64,000 nt of DNA from Rathayibacter sp. SW19 (GCF_030866825.1 NZ_CP133020.1:4030001-4094000); one strand, 5' to 3'. Numbered from the stretch's first letter, positions 9,265 through 18,544 are shown. Numbers and translations are program-made. Notes: a model not told the origin generated them from the letters alone.

Positions 9265-10251
9265 TTACTTGCCTAGGAACTTGTTGATCGTGGCGGGGTT
9301 CGCGCGGTCGTACACCACACCTGGCAGGCTCACGCTGAACGGCGAGACCTTCTCGCCGGCGATGACCTTCTTCGCCATCGCGTAGGCGCCCTCTGCCGTG
9401 CCAGCCGAATCCTGCCCGGTCGATGCCTGCAGCACGTCATCGGATGAGATGAGGAATTGCGCGATCTGAGTGGAGATGTCGGTGCCGAATACCGGGATCT
9501 TCGACTTCGCCTGCTGCACAGCGATCGTTGCACCGGCGGTGCCGCCGTCATTCGATGCCCAGATCATGTTGATCTCGGAGTGTGCCGACAACATCGCGGA
9601 AGCGACCGGTGTCGCTTTGTCGACCAGGTAACCTTCCTGGTCGGTCGCAATGGTCACCTCCACCCCAGCCTTCTTCATCTCATTGAGGAAGCCAGCCTTG
9701 CGCAGCTTGCACGCAGAGGCGACATCGCAGTTCAGGATGCCGAGGGTGACCTTGCCGCCGAGCTTGTCCTTCGCATACTTGGCGGCGACCTCACCGGTCC
9801 CCGTGCCAAGAGCCGTGTTGTCTGACTGGATCAGACCATCGGCGAGTCCTTCGACGGCGGTGGGGCCGACGCAGTTGCCATAGCAGACCAGCGGGATCTT
9901 CGCAGCCTTGATCGCCTCCATCGTTGCCACAGACGCCTGGTCCGCGGCGGGCTGCATGAGAACCGCGCCGACGTGTGCCTGAATCATGTTCTGGGCCGCT
10001 TGGTTCTCCGTGGCCGGGTCGCCGTTAGAGACGGCTGCTGTGACGGTGCCGCCGTCCTTCTTCACGGCCGCTTCAAGTGCCGACTGAATGCCCTGGAAGT
10101 ACGTGTCTCCCTGGAGCATGATCAAACCGATCTTCGGCCCAGCCTTTGCTGCGGCCGAGGATGACCCTGCTGCTGCGCCGGAACATCCGGCCAGTGCCAT
10201 TACAGCGATCGTGCCGCCGGCGACGGCCATCAGTACCCTGCGAAACTTCAT
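9265..10251 (-). CDS. sugar ABC transporter substrate-binding lipoprotein
   Basis: This 328-residue protein begins with a signal peptide ending in a lipobox (ALAGCSG, Cys about residue 23), followed by a Gly/Ala/Ser linker. The body is a type I periplasmic-binding fold of the RbsB kind (PKIGLIMLQGDTYFQ, VLMQPAADQ, IWASNDGGTAGA). It would capture a sugar outside the membrane and deliver it to the adjacent permease and ATPase. GGAGAG precedes the ATG at 10251. Its promoter lies in the 90-base gap shared with the broken GntR gene and holds direct repeats of GCAAGTAT. Confidence 0.92.
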   Translation of the reverse strand: MKFRRVLMAVAGGTIAVMALAGCSGAAAGSSSAAAKAGPKIGLIMLQGDTYFQGIQSALEAAVKKDGGTVTAAVSNGDPATENQAAQNMIQAHVGAVLMQPAADQASVATMEAIKAAKIPLVCYGNCVGPTAVEGLADGLIQSDNTALGTGTGEVAAKYAKDKLGGKVTLGILNCDVASACKLRKAGFLNEMKKAGVEVTIATDQEGYLVDKATPVASAMLSAHSEINMIWASNDGGTAGATIAVQQAKSKIPVFGTDISTQIAQFLISSDDVLQASTGQDSAGTAEGAYAMAKKVIAGEKVSPFSVSLPGVVYDRANPATINKFLGK

Positions 10252-10285
10252 ATGCTCTCTCCTTCGATTGCAACGGACTTAGCGA

Positions 10286-10316
10286 GTATGACATGCAAGT
10301 ATGCAAGTATGCAAGG
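10286..10316. promoter_or_regulatory. Candidate GntR-family operator region
   Basis: GTATGACATG (10286-10295) is followed by repeated GCAAGTAT units ending at GCAAGGG. The same GTATGACATG decamer occurs at 13182-13191, 48 bases upstream of the intact GntR gene. The site lies 35-65 bases upstream of the binding-protein ATG. It may be bound by one of the GntR/FCD regulators in this window. This is inferred from the shared motif and its position. Confidence 0.45.
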
Positions 10317-10341
10317 GGATAATTCGCAGGAAGATGCGCCC

Positions 10342-10853
10342 ATGTCTGAGTCTCTTTCCGTGCCGGAGCTCGGCACGAGTGCAGGCCTGGCGAGCCTTGC
10401 GCTCGTGGCCGCTCCGCGAATCCGTTATCGGATGTTCGACGCCGTCTTCACAGCGTTGAGCGAGGCGATCCTGAATCTGCAGCCTCCGCCCGCGACACCG
10501 ATCTCAGCTCCTGTGGTTGCGGCCGCACTCAAAGTGAGCCGTGCCCCGTCCACGAAGCCATTACCCGGCTCGCGGACCTTGGGCTGATCACCGTGGTGCC
10601 ACAGGTCGGTAGCCAGGGCGCGCCGATCTCTTTCCACGAAGGGGAGGAGGCCGTCTCCGTCCGACGCGCACTGGAGACAAGCGCCTTTCAACAGGCCATC
10701 GGCTCGGGCACTCCAGCCGTGACACGCGTCGAGTCGCTGGTCGACGAGGATACGGCGGCGGCGGAAAAGGATCTAGGAGCGCAAGCTCATGCGCGACCAC
10801 GTTGGGGACGCGCTCCGGGGTTCCGTTCCACTCCATCATCCAATGACCGACTA
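10342..10853 (+). pseudogene. GntR/FCD regulator pseudogene
   Basis: The start MSESLSVPELG is followed by a winged-helix segment (YRMFDAVFTALSEAI) closely parallel to the intact regulators at 12373 and 16852. A one-base deletion near 10535 breaks the frame. In the next frame the text resumes as VHEAITRLADLGLITVVPQV and SVRRALETSAFQQAI. Most of the C-terminal FCD ligand domain is absent, and the sequence jumps to a short terminal piece before 10853. The gene lies divergent from the ABC importer, so it was probably its regulator before decay. Confidence 0.8.
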
Positions 10854-10868
10854 AGGGGTACAACTCGA

Positions 10869-12111
10869 ATGTCCGATGCAATCGTGTCCGCCCAGGCCCA
10901 AGAAGGCTGGGACTGGCGCGGCCTGCCGAACATCGAAGTCGAGATCCGCACGGCGTGCGGCAGCGTTGGGCGAAGCATCGCGCCAGCCAGCGCGTCGACA
11001 GGACGCCGCGAGGCGATCGAACTCCGACACGGCACCGGTCGGCTGCGCGGGCGAGGCGCCCGCTCCGCCGTCGCTCGCGTGCACGATCCAGTCTCCCCTG
11101 CGCTGACGGGTCTCGACGCGCCGATCAGGCCGCCGTCGACGCGATCCTCGATGAACTCGACCTCGATCCACGGCGCTCACACATCGGGGGCAAGACCACC
11201 ACGGCGGTCTCCCTGTCCGTGGCGCACGCGGCCGACGCATCAGATGGAAACATGCTCGGCGTCGACCTCGCCTCGCGCAGCGAGTACATCCCGCCCGCAG
11301 ATCCACATCGTGGGCGGCGGCGCCCATGCGGCACATCGCAGCCCCGTGCAGGACTTCATGGCCTACCCAGTGGCAGCTCAGACCATCCGTCAGTCCCTCA
11401 CCGACGTCGCAGAGACGTATCTCGCCGTCGGCGACATCCTGCGCCAGCGCAGTTTACCCCGTGTAGTCGCCGACAAGCGTGGCCATTGGCCGGAAGTCGT
11501 CGACACGCGAGACGCGCTCGAGATCATCACCTACGGCATCGAGCTGGCTGGTTACCGCCCAGGAGCGATATCGCCATCGCCATCGCGGCGACCCAGTTCG
11601 AGTCCGCCGATGAGTATCGTGTCGGCGGCCACCTCTTCGACACGGCGGAAGCGATCGACGAGTTCGGTCGGCTTTGCGGCGAGTTCCCGATCACCTCGAG
11701 CGAGGACCCGGCGAGTGAGGACGACCCCGCCGGCATGGCCCTCGCCGTTCGGCAGCTGGGAGCCGTAGCGGTCGGAGATGACTTTCTCGTGACGGACTCG
11801 TCACGACTGGCTCGTGCCGCAGTCGATGGCCAGATTGGAGCAGCGCTGATCAAGGTGAATCAAGCGGGAACATTCACCCCGGCATCGGATACCGCCAAGG
11901 CCGCTCGCGCGGGGGGAACCGCCATGATCGTCTCCGCTCGCTCCGGTGAGACCGAGGACGTCTCGGTCTCACACCTCGCGACCGTATGGTGCGCCGATGC
12001 GGTCAAAGTCGGCTCCATTACTCGAGGCGAGCGCACGCGAAGTGGAACGAGCTGCCCAGCATCGATGAGGAATTCGGCGGGCTTCCACTCGCACCGCCCA
12101 CCGGTGCGTGA
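10869..12111 (+). pseudogene. enolase-like pseudogene
   Basis: From the ATG at 10869 the sequence tracks the intact enolase paralogue at 21506, but across at least three frame changes: IEVEIRTACG and ASTGRREAIELRHG, then GGKTTTAVSLS, then VGGGAHAAHRSPVQDFMAYP, and finally EDPASEDDPAGM, GDDFLVTD and VSARSGETEDVSVSHL. It ends at a matching TGA at 12111. The catalytic DEGG segment reads DKRG, so the active site is also lost. The subfamily-specific QDFM and SARSGETED variants are shared with the intact copy, showing common origin by duplication. Confidence 0.88.
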
Positions 12112-12372
12112 GTTACGTCAATCAACCGCGCAACCCTTCGATCCTGCGACCTAGGCGGCCCTGGCCCCTCCACAATGCCGCACGAGTGCACGCTTCTCGC
12201 AACGACACACCGTCCAGCAACACGTTGGCACGCAAGGATTGCGCCGGGTCTTGCGGCCGAACCAGTCGTGGGGAACGACGTTCGCATGAGGATTGAACGG
12301 ATCGAATTATGTGCCAAGAATATCTAGCCAAGCTCCGGCTCAGTGGAGAGGCCAAACGCGCATTTCCGCGCC

Positions 12373-13134
12373 TCACGGTGCAAAGTAGCTGGGATTTTCC
12401 GCCTTCAAGCCATCGACCATGGCGAAGATGCGCGTTGCATGGTTTTCAATGACCGAGACACCGGCAGCCTCATCACGGGTGCGAAGCGCATCGACGATGC
12501 GCTGATGCTCATCGACGAGCTCTGGGTTACGAATCGACACGGGCAGGCTGAGCCGTCGGAGGCGGTCAAGTTGCAGCTTCGTGCTACGTACGACATCCCA
12601 AAGTCTGGGTACGCCGGCAAGAACGAACACACTCTGGTGCACTTGTTCGTCGGTTGCGAAGAAAGCCTCGGAATCTTGAGCAGCGGCCGCCGCGCGGTTA
12701 GCGTCGACAAACTTCTGCATTTCTGTGGTGTCGGGCACTCCCGCCTCGATCGCCCTCTTGAATGCTTTGGTCTCGAGCGCGCTGCGGATGAAGACCGAGT
12801 CATCAACCTCGGCCAAGGAGATCGGGGCGATGAAGCTGCCCACCTGAGGGATCACCAACACCAGCCCCATGTCGGCCAATCGTGTGAATGCCTCGCGTAC
12901 TGGAGAGCGGCTGACCTGCAATTGGGCGGCGATGCCCGGCTCTGATATCGGTGTGCCCGGCGGCAATCCCAAGTTCCTAATAGATTCACTGAGTTGTGCA
13001 TATACGGCGTCAGAGATCCGGTACCGCGAGCCCGGCCGTTGCAATGGAGGGAGCGGAAGAAGCAACGCTGATCGCGACGCAATGCTCGGCGAATCCGCCG
13101 ACGGCACCTGATTGTGCTGAGTCGCTTCAGTCAT
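12373..13134 (-). CDS. GntR/FCD-family transcriptional regulator
   Basis: The 253-residue regulator has an N-terminal winged helix (about 35-105, with GTPISEPGIAAQLQVSRSPV) and an FCD ligand-binding domain (about 115-245). FCD domains usually bind a metal and a carboxylate or sugar acid. GAGGAAG precedes the ATG at 13134. It is closely similar along its whole length to the regulator at 16852 and to the pseudogene at 10342, so three paralogues came from duplication. The nearby sugar-acid genes make an aldonate or uronate-type effector likely. Confidence 0.88.
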   Translation of the reverse strand: MTEATQHNQVPSADSPSIASRSALLLPLPPLQRPGSRYRISDAVYAQLSESIRNLGLPPGTPISEPGIAAQLQVSRSPVREAFTRLADMGLVLVIPQVGSFIAPISLAEVDDSVFIRSALETKAFKRAIEAGVPDTTEMQKFVDANRAAAAAQDSEAFFATDEQVHQSVFVLAGVPRLWDVVRSTKLQLDRLRRLSLPVSIRNPELVDEHQRIVDALRTRDEAAGVSVIENHATRIFAMVDGLKAENPSYFAP

Positions 13135-13181
13135 TCAGGCTTCCTCAAATCGCGCCAATTCGTTCATTCTTGAGCCTAAGC

Positions 13182-13191
13182 GTATGACATG
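13182..13191. promoter_or_regulatory. Shared GTATGACATG promoter motif
   Basis: This decamer lies 48-57 bases upstream of the GntR gene start at 13134 and is identical to the one at 10286 in front of the ABC importer. It is a candidate shared regulator site. On the minus strand the CATAC part could also contribute to a promoter element, which would weaken the operator reading. Confidence 0.4.
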
Positions 13192-13331
13192 TGGTCCAGA
13201 CTCCCGTGGCTCCGTGCAGTTGTGAAGGGTCCGACGAACCCGATCAGCGGCAGCGGGCGGGTGGCGCGACGAAGCTCAACGACGAAGCGCGTTGCCTGAT
13301 TCAGGGGGTGCTGGCGCGCAAACACGCGCCA

Positions 13332-14087
13332 CTACGCGGTGTAAAGCGACTCGATCCCGGAATCGACCGAGAGCGTCACTCCCGTCGTTGATCCTGCGAG
13401 CGGGCTCGCGAGGTAGGCGACCGCGTCCGCCACCTCATCGGCGGACACCAGTCGACCATGAGGCTGGCGAGCCTCGAGTCGCGTGCGCTCCTCGACGGGG
13501 TCATCCGCAGCATCCAATAGCCGCTGTATCCACGGTGTTTCGGTTGTTCCGGGGCAGACCGAGTTGAATCGAACGCCATCCTTCAGATGATCGGATGCCA
13601 TCGCGCGCGTGAGCGATACGAGTGCCCCTTTCGTGGCGCTGTATAAGGCCCGATTCGGGAAGCCGGTCAACGCAACCGCGGACGCAACGGTGACGACGGA
13701 GGACGGACGGGCGGCGATCAGGTGCGGCAGCACCTCGCGAATGACACGCACAGTCCCCATCACATTGATATCGAAGACCCGGCGCCACTCGACGTCATCG
13801 TTTTCGAGCACCGTTCCGGCCGCGCCGACGCCGACGCTGTTGACCAGCACGTCGATCTTCCCCCACCGCTGCACGGTCGCAGCGACAGCGTCCACGATCG
13901 CCGGCTGGTCTGTGACGTCAACGGTCACGCCGAATAGCGCGTCGGACGCGTCAGGAACGGGCCGAATCTCATCGCGATCGAACACGGCGACTCGCGCACC
14001 CTCTCGGAGCAGGCGTGCCACCACGGCGTTTCCGATACCCGACGCGCCGCCGGTGACCACCGCGACTTTTGAACTGAAATTTCCCAT
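13332..14087 (-). CDS. SDR dehydrogenase, 2-keto-3-deoxy-L-fuconate dehydrogenase-like
   Basis: This 251-residue short-chain dehydrogenase has the cofactor loop GGASGIG (about 13-19), NSVGVGA in place of the NNAG motif, the active-site pair YSATK (Tyr about 155) and a CPGTTETPW segment. That last motif resembles 2-keto-3-deoxy-L-fuconate dehydrogenases as I recall them. It would oxidise a sugar-acid hydroxyl with NAD(P). The gene follows the FAH hydrolase by 12 bases and is the last of a five-gene minus-strand operon. The order SDR then FAH hydrolase fits the late steps of non-phosphorylating L-fucose breakdown. The substrate is inferred. Confidence 0.82.
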   Translation of the reverse strand: MGNFSSKVAVVTGGASGIGNAVVARLLREGARVAVFDRDEIRPVPDASDALFGVTVDVTDQPAIVDAVAATVQRWGKIDVLVNSVGVGAAGTVLENDDVEWRRVFDINVMGTVRVIREVLPHLIAARPSSVVTVASAVALTGFPNRALYSATKGALVSLTRAMASDHLKDGVRFNSVCPGTTETPWIQRLLDAADDPVEERTRLEARQPHGRLVSADEVADAVAYLASPLAGSTTGVTLSVDSGIESLYTA

Positions 14088-14099
14088 GTTGCGGCTCTC

Positions 14100-14945
14100 C
14101 TAATTATCTGGCAGCACGCGCTGGTGCTGCGCTCCGAGTTGCTCGATTTCGAGTTCCATCACGTCGCCCGGAATGAGATACGGGAACCGGCCGGAGAGCG
14201 CGACGCCCTCGGGTGTTCCGGTCAGCACGACGTCGCCTGCTTCCAGCACGGTGAATTGACTGAGGTCCCGCAGAATTGTGGGCACGTCGAAGATCAAGTC
14301 CGATGTGCGTGAATCCTGTCGCGGCTGGTCATTCACGCGGCTCTGGAGCCTAAGATCACTCGGATCGACCTCGCCGGTGGGGACCAGCCACGGGCCGAGC
14401 GGCAGGAAGCCGGGCCCGCTCTTGCCCTTCGACCACTGCCCACCCGAGACCTCGAGTTGCCAATGCCGCTCGGAGAGATCGTTCGCAATGGTGTAACCCG
14501 CAACGTAGTCAAGCGGATCCGCCGAGCCATCGAGCTGCCAGGCACGCTTGCCGATCACGACCGCCAGTTCGACTTCCCAATCCAGTTTGAGCATGCCGCG
14601 CGGCGCGATGAAGTCGTCATGCGGGCCGGCCACGGTATGCGGTGGTTTGAGGAAGACAACAATCTGCGACGGCGGTTCTGATCCACCTTCTCGTGCGTGG
14701 GCCGCGTAGTTCATCCCGATGCAATAGATCGCGCCAGGCCGCGCGATCGGGGCCCCGATTCGCCGGCTCTGTGCATCCTTGACCAGAGGCAGCTGCGCAA
14801 GTGCGCCGCTCGCCATACCGACCGGGTCATCCCGCAGGAAGGCGCCGTCGATGTCGTGGGTGATCGAGCTCAGGTCGTATACCGATCCTTCGACGCAAGC
14901 GACTGGGATCTCTGCGCCAAGCGGGCCGAGTCGTCCGAATTGCAT
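14100..14945 (-). CDS. fumarylacetoacetate hydrolase-family protein
   Basis: The 281-residue protein has the FAH fold signatures YCIGMNYAAHA (about 75-85), DWEVELAVVIG (metal ligands, about 123-133), GFLPLGPWLVP and VVLTGTPEGVA. Members split C-C bonds or decarboxylate 2,4-diketo acids and fumarylpyruvate-like compounds using Mg. In this operon the likely substrate is a 2,4-diketo-3-deoxy sugar acid made by the neighbouring SDR, giving pyruvate plus a small hydroxy acid. AGGAAG precedes the ATG at 14945. The mutarotase-like gene ends 48 bases upstream. Confidence 0.85.
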   Translation of the reverse strand: MQFGRLGPLGAEIPVACVEGSVYDLSSITHDIDGAFLRDDPVGMASGALAQLPLVKDAQSRRIGAPIARPGAIYCIGMNYAAHAREGGSEPPSQIVVFLKPPHTVAGPHDDFIAPRGMLKLDWEVELAVVIGKRAWQLDGSADPLDYVAGYTIANDLSERHWQLEVSGGQWSKGKSGPGFLPLGPWLVPTGEVDPSDLRLQSRVNDQPRQDSRTSDLIFDVPTILRDLSQFTVLEAGDVVLTGTPEGVALSGRFPYLIPGDVMELEIEQLGAQHQRVLPDN

Positions 14946-14993
14946 GTGGTCTTCCTTCTGTTTGTTCTGATTCAGGTTGGGCGGTGAATCCTA

Positions 14994-15947
14994 TTAGGTA
15001 TCGGAGAGCGGAACGCGAGCGAGCCGAACCGTTGAAACAAGTGACTCACCCCCCGCAAGGCGCACGCCGATCCCGCCACGTTCCCGCCCGTCCGTCGTCG
15101 CTCCGTCCCCTGGAAGCACGTTCGCCGGCTCGACCGCAACCGCATACATGCGCCGAAACCACGGCCACCCCGGTCCTGCGTTCGCTTCGATCCACAGCCA
15201 CGCGTTCGGGTAGACCGTCCGATCCCAGCTCAACCGTATGCCGAAGCCATGACTCGGGCTCATGAATGTCGCGTTCGTCGCGTTTTCTGGAAAATCGGTC
15301 AACGCCGCGAACAGGGATTCCGCAGAGCCCGGTCCAGGCAGCGCAATACTGTTCGGCACAGGGCCACCGGCGAGGACATCGGATGGTCTTCCGACCGCGT
15401 CGATCGCAGCAAGGCTGCCAGGGGCATCGGCGTCGGCCACGACGGTTGCCGCGCTCACGACGATGTAGCTGTGTTCATCGAGGAAGGGCGAGCCGAACGC
15501 CGGATGCTGGACGAGTCTGGCTGTCGTGGGATCGGGCGAGAGATTGGTAACGGTGTCGGTCACGATGAGTTCATGGCCCTCGAGAGCGACGTGCCGTTCC
15601 AGCCGCAGCGGTGCAGTGAGCAGAGTCGTGGCGAGGGTGGCCGTGGTGTCGCTGCGCCCAAGAACGATCCATTCCGCCAGCGCGGCCTCGCCGTGGTACC
15701 CCTGGTTCACACCCTCATGAGTGCGCTCGGGGCCCGCATTCGGTGCCAACAGTTGCCATCCGCCGGGGTAGCCGTTGAGCCACTGAACCATCGAGTCACT
15801 TGGCGACAGCCGCGGGGCGGTCACCTGACCCGTCGGTGAGACAGCGAACAGAGGCACCTCGGTGGCACGGTCTAAGACCTGAACAATGTCGGCACCGCGC
15901 TCAGGCGCGAGCGTGACGTCGAAGACGTCGGAACGGAGTGTGATCAC
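14994..15947 (-). CDS. aldose 1-epimerase-like (galactose mutarotase fold) protein
   Basis: The 317-residue protein looks like a galactose-mutarotase-superfamily beta-sandwich: an early LAPERGADI motif (about residues 12-20), conserved His residues in YHGEAAL and in VQHPAFG, and a late WLWIEANAGPGWPW segment. Members interconvert sugar anomers. Here that would feed the dehydrogenase and lactonase steps of an oxidative sugar pathway. The GTG at 15947 begins 6 bases after the lactonase stop, and GGAGGGTAG overlaps that stop, so the two are translationally coupled. Catalytic residues were not all identified, so a non-enzymatic or different sugar role is possible. Confidence 0.68.
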   Translation of the reverse strand: MITLRSDVFDVTLAPERGADIVQVLDRATEVPLFAVSPTGQVTAPRLSPSDSMVQWLNGYPGGWQLLAPNAGPERTHEGVNQGYHGEAALAEWIVLGRSDTTATLATTLLTAPLRLERHVALEGHELIVTDTVTNLSPDPTTARLVQHPAFGSPFLDEHSYIVVSAATVVADADAPGSLAAIDAVGRPSDVLAGGPVPNSIALPGPGSAESLFAALTDFPENATNATFMSPSHGFGIRLSWDRTVYPNAWLWIEANAGPGWPWFRRMYAVAVEPANVLPGDGATTDGRERGGIGVRLAGGESLVSTVRLARVPLSDT

Positions 15948-15953
15948 AACCGG

Positions 15954-16817
15954 CTACCCTCCGAAGATCGAGACGGCGAGTCCGGTAGTGCCGTGACCGT
16001 GGATCGCGAAAACCGAGCCCGCATCAGGGTCGTCGGCCGAGTCGAGCTGCGCTGCAGCAGACGTGACCCAAAGCTGATCCAACTGCGGCCCGATGAACGC
16101 GCACGACGTGGGTTGGGCCGTTGGCAGCGCGACCGTTCGCAGCAACTCGCCATCCGGTGCGAATTCGCGAATCGCGTGCCCAGCGAACTCGGCAACCCAG
16201 AGATGACCGCGCGCGTCGACTGCCAGCCCGTCAGGATACCCGGAAAAGTTCTCAGGGCCAACGAGCACTGTTGGCGTCGGATCGAGCGTCGAGGTGCCAG
16301 GCTCGAACGGGAAGCTCAGGATCTGCTTGGCCTGCGTCTCGACCAGGTAGAACAATGAGCCGTCCGGGCTCCAGCCCATACCGTTAGGTTGGGTGAGGCC
16401 TGGCACCACGAGTGCGGCGTTCCAGTTTTCGTCCAGTCGCCACAGGCCGCCGGCAGTATCACGGAAATCCATCGCACAACTGCCGGCCCAGTACCGACCG
16501 GCGGGGTCGGATTTCGCATCATTCATTCTGATGCCGTCTTCAATACAGTCGACCCGGTGCGTCACCTTGCCGAGGTCATCCAGGCCGACGAATCCGGATG
16601 CAACGGCAGCAACGACACCACCGGATGCCTTCGGCGCGACCGCGCCGACCATTTCGGGGTACGTCACCACAGCCGTCAATCCTGTGCTGAGATTCGTGCT
16701 GAGGATCTCACCCAAGGGAATGTCCACCCAATACACGGTGTTGGTTGGGGCGTGCCAATAGGGGCCCTCGCCGCACTCGGCGCGGCGCGAAACGACGATG
16801 TCAACTCGTTCGGTCAC
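15954..16817 (-). CDS. SMP-30/gluconolactonase-family sugar lactonase
   Basis: This 287-residue six-bladed beta-propeller carries the family's metal-site motifs: AECGEGPYWH near the N-terminus (metal Glu about residue 15), MNDAKSDPAGRYW (Asn about 98), TQPNGMGWSPDG (Asn about 144) and GYPDGLAVDARGHLWV (Asp about 198). Such enzymes open aldonolactones to aldonates. It lies second in the operon after the GntR gene, and AGAGGAAC precedes its GTG. With the aldo/keto reductase at 23983 it would make and open a sugar lactone. Confidence 0.9.
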   Translation of the reverse strand: MTERVDIVVSRRAECGEGPYWHAPTNTVYWVDIPLGEILSTNLSTGLTAVVTYPEMVGAVAPKASGGVVAAVASGFVGLDDLGKVTHRVDCIEDGIRMNDAKSDPAGRYWAGSCAMDFRDTAGGLWRLDENWNAALVVPGLTQPNGMGWSPDGSLFYLVETQAKQILSFPFEPGTSTLDPTPTVLVGPENFSGYPDGLAVDARGHLWVAEFAGHAIREFAPDGELLRTVALPTAQPTSCAFIGPQLDQLWVTSAAAQLDSADDPDAGSVFAIHGHGTTGLAVSIFGG

Positions 16818-16851
16818 GAGGTTCCTCTCTGTGGATAGGGTGCGTGGGCGA

Positions 16852-17619
16852 TCAGGCCTCGAAATACGTCGGATTGTCGACTTGGAGCCTTTGCGTGTCG
16901 ATCAGAATGCGCGTCGCATGCTGCGCCAGTACGCGCACGCCGTTCGATTCAGCCCCGTCGCGCAATGCGTCGACGATCATCTGGTGTTCAGCGCCGATTT
17001 CCGGGTTGACAATCGCGGCCTCGAGATGCAGCCGGCGCAGCCGATCGAGCTGCAGTTTCGTCCCGCGAACGACCTGCCAGAGCCGGGGCAACCCCGCGAG
17101 AGCGAACACGTTTTCGTGCAACCGCTCATCCGTGTCGAAATAGGCTTCGAGGTCATGTCGTTCAGCCGCCGCCTGATTCTCGGTCACGAGGCGCTGGATC
17201 TCGTCGGTGTCGCGGTCTTCGTCGCGGATCGCGCGTTGGAAGGCACTCGTTTCCAGCGCTGTTCTGATGAACACCGCCTCCTCCACTTCTCGCAATGAGA
17301 TGGGCGCGATATGACTTCCCACTTGTGGGACAACGTTCACGAGTCCCAAATCCACCAACCGGGTAAAGGCTTCGCGAACTGGTGACCGGCTGACGCCCAA
17401 CCATGCCGCGACGCCCGGCTCTGAGATCGGCGTGCCGGGAGGCAGCTGCAGATTCCGGATGGCCTCACTGAGTTGCTCATATACCGCATCCGACACGCGA
17501 TACCGCGCTCGACGTTCCCGCAACGGCGGCAGGCCGATGACCTGGGCCAGGTCAAAAGGACTGTCTGCACGGCTGGGGGCCATCGCCACGTCACTTCTGG
17601 TACCGCGCGCACTGGACAT
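16852..17619 (-). CDS. GntR/FCD-family transcriptional regulator
   Basis: The 255-residue regulator has a winged-helix domain (about 40-110, with GTPISEPGVAAWLGVSRSPV) and an FCD domain (about 120-250). The start at 17619 was chosen over the TTG at 17637 because GAGAGGGAG precedes it. It is the first gene of the minus-strand operon and is divergent from the RraA-like gene, so it can control both directions. A GTATAC-centred site lies 32-41 bases upstream of its start. FCD regulators usually respond to carboxylic acids, here probably a pathway sugar acid. Confidence 0.88.
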   Translation of the reverse strand: MSSARGTRSDVAMAPSRADSPFDLAQVIGLPPLRERRARYRVSDAVYEQLSEAIRNLQLPPGTPISEPGVAAWLGVSRSPVREAFTRLVDLGLVNVVPQVGSHIAPISLREVEEAVFIRTALETSAFQRAIRDEDRDTDEIQRLVTENQAAAERHDLEAYFDTDERLHENVFALAGLPRLWQVVRGTKLQLDRLRRLHLEAAIVNPEIGAEHQMIVDALRDGAESNGVRVLAQHATRILIDTQRLQVDNPTYFEA

Positions 17620-17650
17620 GAACTCCCTCTCGGACAACGTACTTGCAGCC

Positions 17651-17660
17651 TAGTATACAA
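17651..17660. promoter_or_regulatory. GTATAC-centred GntR/FCD operator candidate
   Basis: TAGTATACAA (core GTATAC at 17653-17658) lies in the 201-base gap between the GntR gene and the divergent RraA-like gene. The T-x-GTATAC-x-A form matches the usual FCD-family operator as I recall it. A perfect TTGTATACAA occurs at 29363 before the MalE-type gene, suggesting one regulator for both. Confidence 0.55.
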
Positions 17661-17820
17661 GTGGCTATATTGAATCGCATCGACCAACGAACTTTTCGTT
17701 GGCATTGACGAAACGGTGTGCGGTGCTGCAAGCAATCTGTACTCGCGAATCGAAACGCGACTTATCACGCCACTCGGCCCGGTGCCTGAGCCCGGCCGGA
17801 TTCGATCGGAGGCCCGGACG

Positions 17821-18483
17821 ATGACCACGCAATCCGACTCCGAGTTCTTCGGGCTGATCACCGCGAAGCTCTACACGGCCGTCATCGGCGACATCCTGGA
17901 TGGGATGGGTCACACCCGGCAGTTCCTGCCGCCCGAGATCCGTCCGCTGCTCCCCCAGATGAAGCTTGCGGGCCGCGCGATGCCGGTCATAGTGTCCGAT
18001 GTCTACGGTCCACAAAAGAAGCCATTCGGATTCTTGACTGAGGCACTCGATCAGCTTGAGCCCGGTGAGATCTACCTCGCGCCTCGGATTTCAAACCAGT
18101 CCGCAATCTGGGGTGAAATTCTCACCGCCACCTCGCAGCAGCGCGGAGCACTCGGCGCGGTGCTTGACGGATATCACCGCGACACCGTGCAGGTGCTCGC
18201 TCGGGATTTCCCCGTGTTCAGCTGGGGCAACTTCGCACAGGACTCATCCGTGCGCACCATTGTGGCCGACTACCGGGTCCCGGTCGAGATCGGAGGTGTG
18301 CGCATCACGCCTGGCGACCTGATCGTCGGCGACATCGACGGGGTGCTCGTTATCCCGCGCGAGATCGAGTCGGAGGTCATCGAGGCGGCGCTTGAGAAGG
18401 CATCCACAGAGAACCTCGTGTGCAAGGCCATCGACAATGGAATGAGTGCAACGGAAGCATTTGCGCGCTTCGGCGTTTTGTGA
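17821..18483 (+). CDS. RraA/HMG-CHA aldolase-like protein
   Basis: The 220-residue protein belongs to the RraA-like fold that includes class II pyruvate aldolases for 4-hydroxy-2-oxo acids. The conserved GEILTATSQQRGALGAVLDG..RD block (about 98-122) supplies the probable metal and substrate residues (Arg and Asp of HRD). VGDILDGMG (residues 21-29) is the usual N-terminal motif. GGAGG precedes the ATG at 17821. It heads a plus-strand operon with an SDR, mannonate dehydratase, kinase and enolase paralogue, so cleavage of a 2-keto-3-deoxy sugar acid to pyruvate and an aldehyde is the best guess. RNase E regulation is unlikely here. Confidence 0.82.
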   Translation: MTTQSDSEFFGLITAKLYTAVIGDILDGMGHTRQFLPPEIRPLLPQMKLAGRAMPVIVSDVYGPQKKPFGFLTEALDQLEPGEIYLAPRISNQSAIWGEILTATSQQRGALGAVLDGYHRDTVQVLARDFPVFSWGNFAQDSSVRTIVADYRVPVEIGGVRITPGDLIVGDIDGVLVIPREIESEVIEAALEKASTENLVCKAIDNGMSATEAFARFGVL

Positions 18484-18544
18484 CAAACGGGCCCCGCTGC
18501 CTTCCCACCGATCGAACAACACAGAAACAACTGAAGGAGTAACG

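Noticed and set aside
10955..12154. 399-residue plus-strand frame
   Set aside because: It contains pieces of the enolase-like pseudogene in mixed frames and no start context.
17821..18483. Ribonuclease E inhibitor RraA
   Set aside because: Actinobacterial operon context with sugar-acid enzymes and conserved aldolase residues point to an aldolase-type function.
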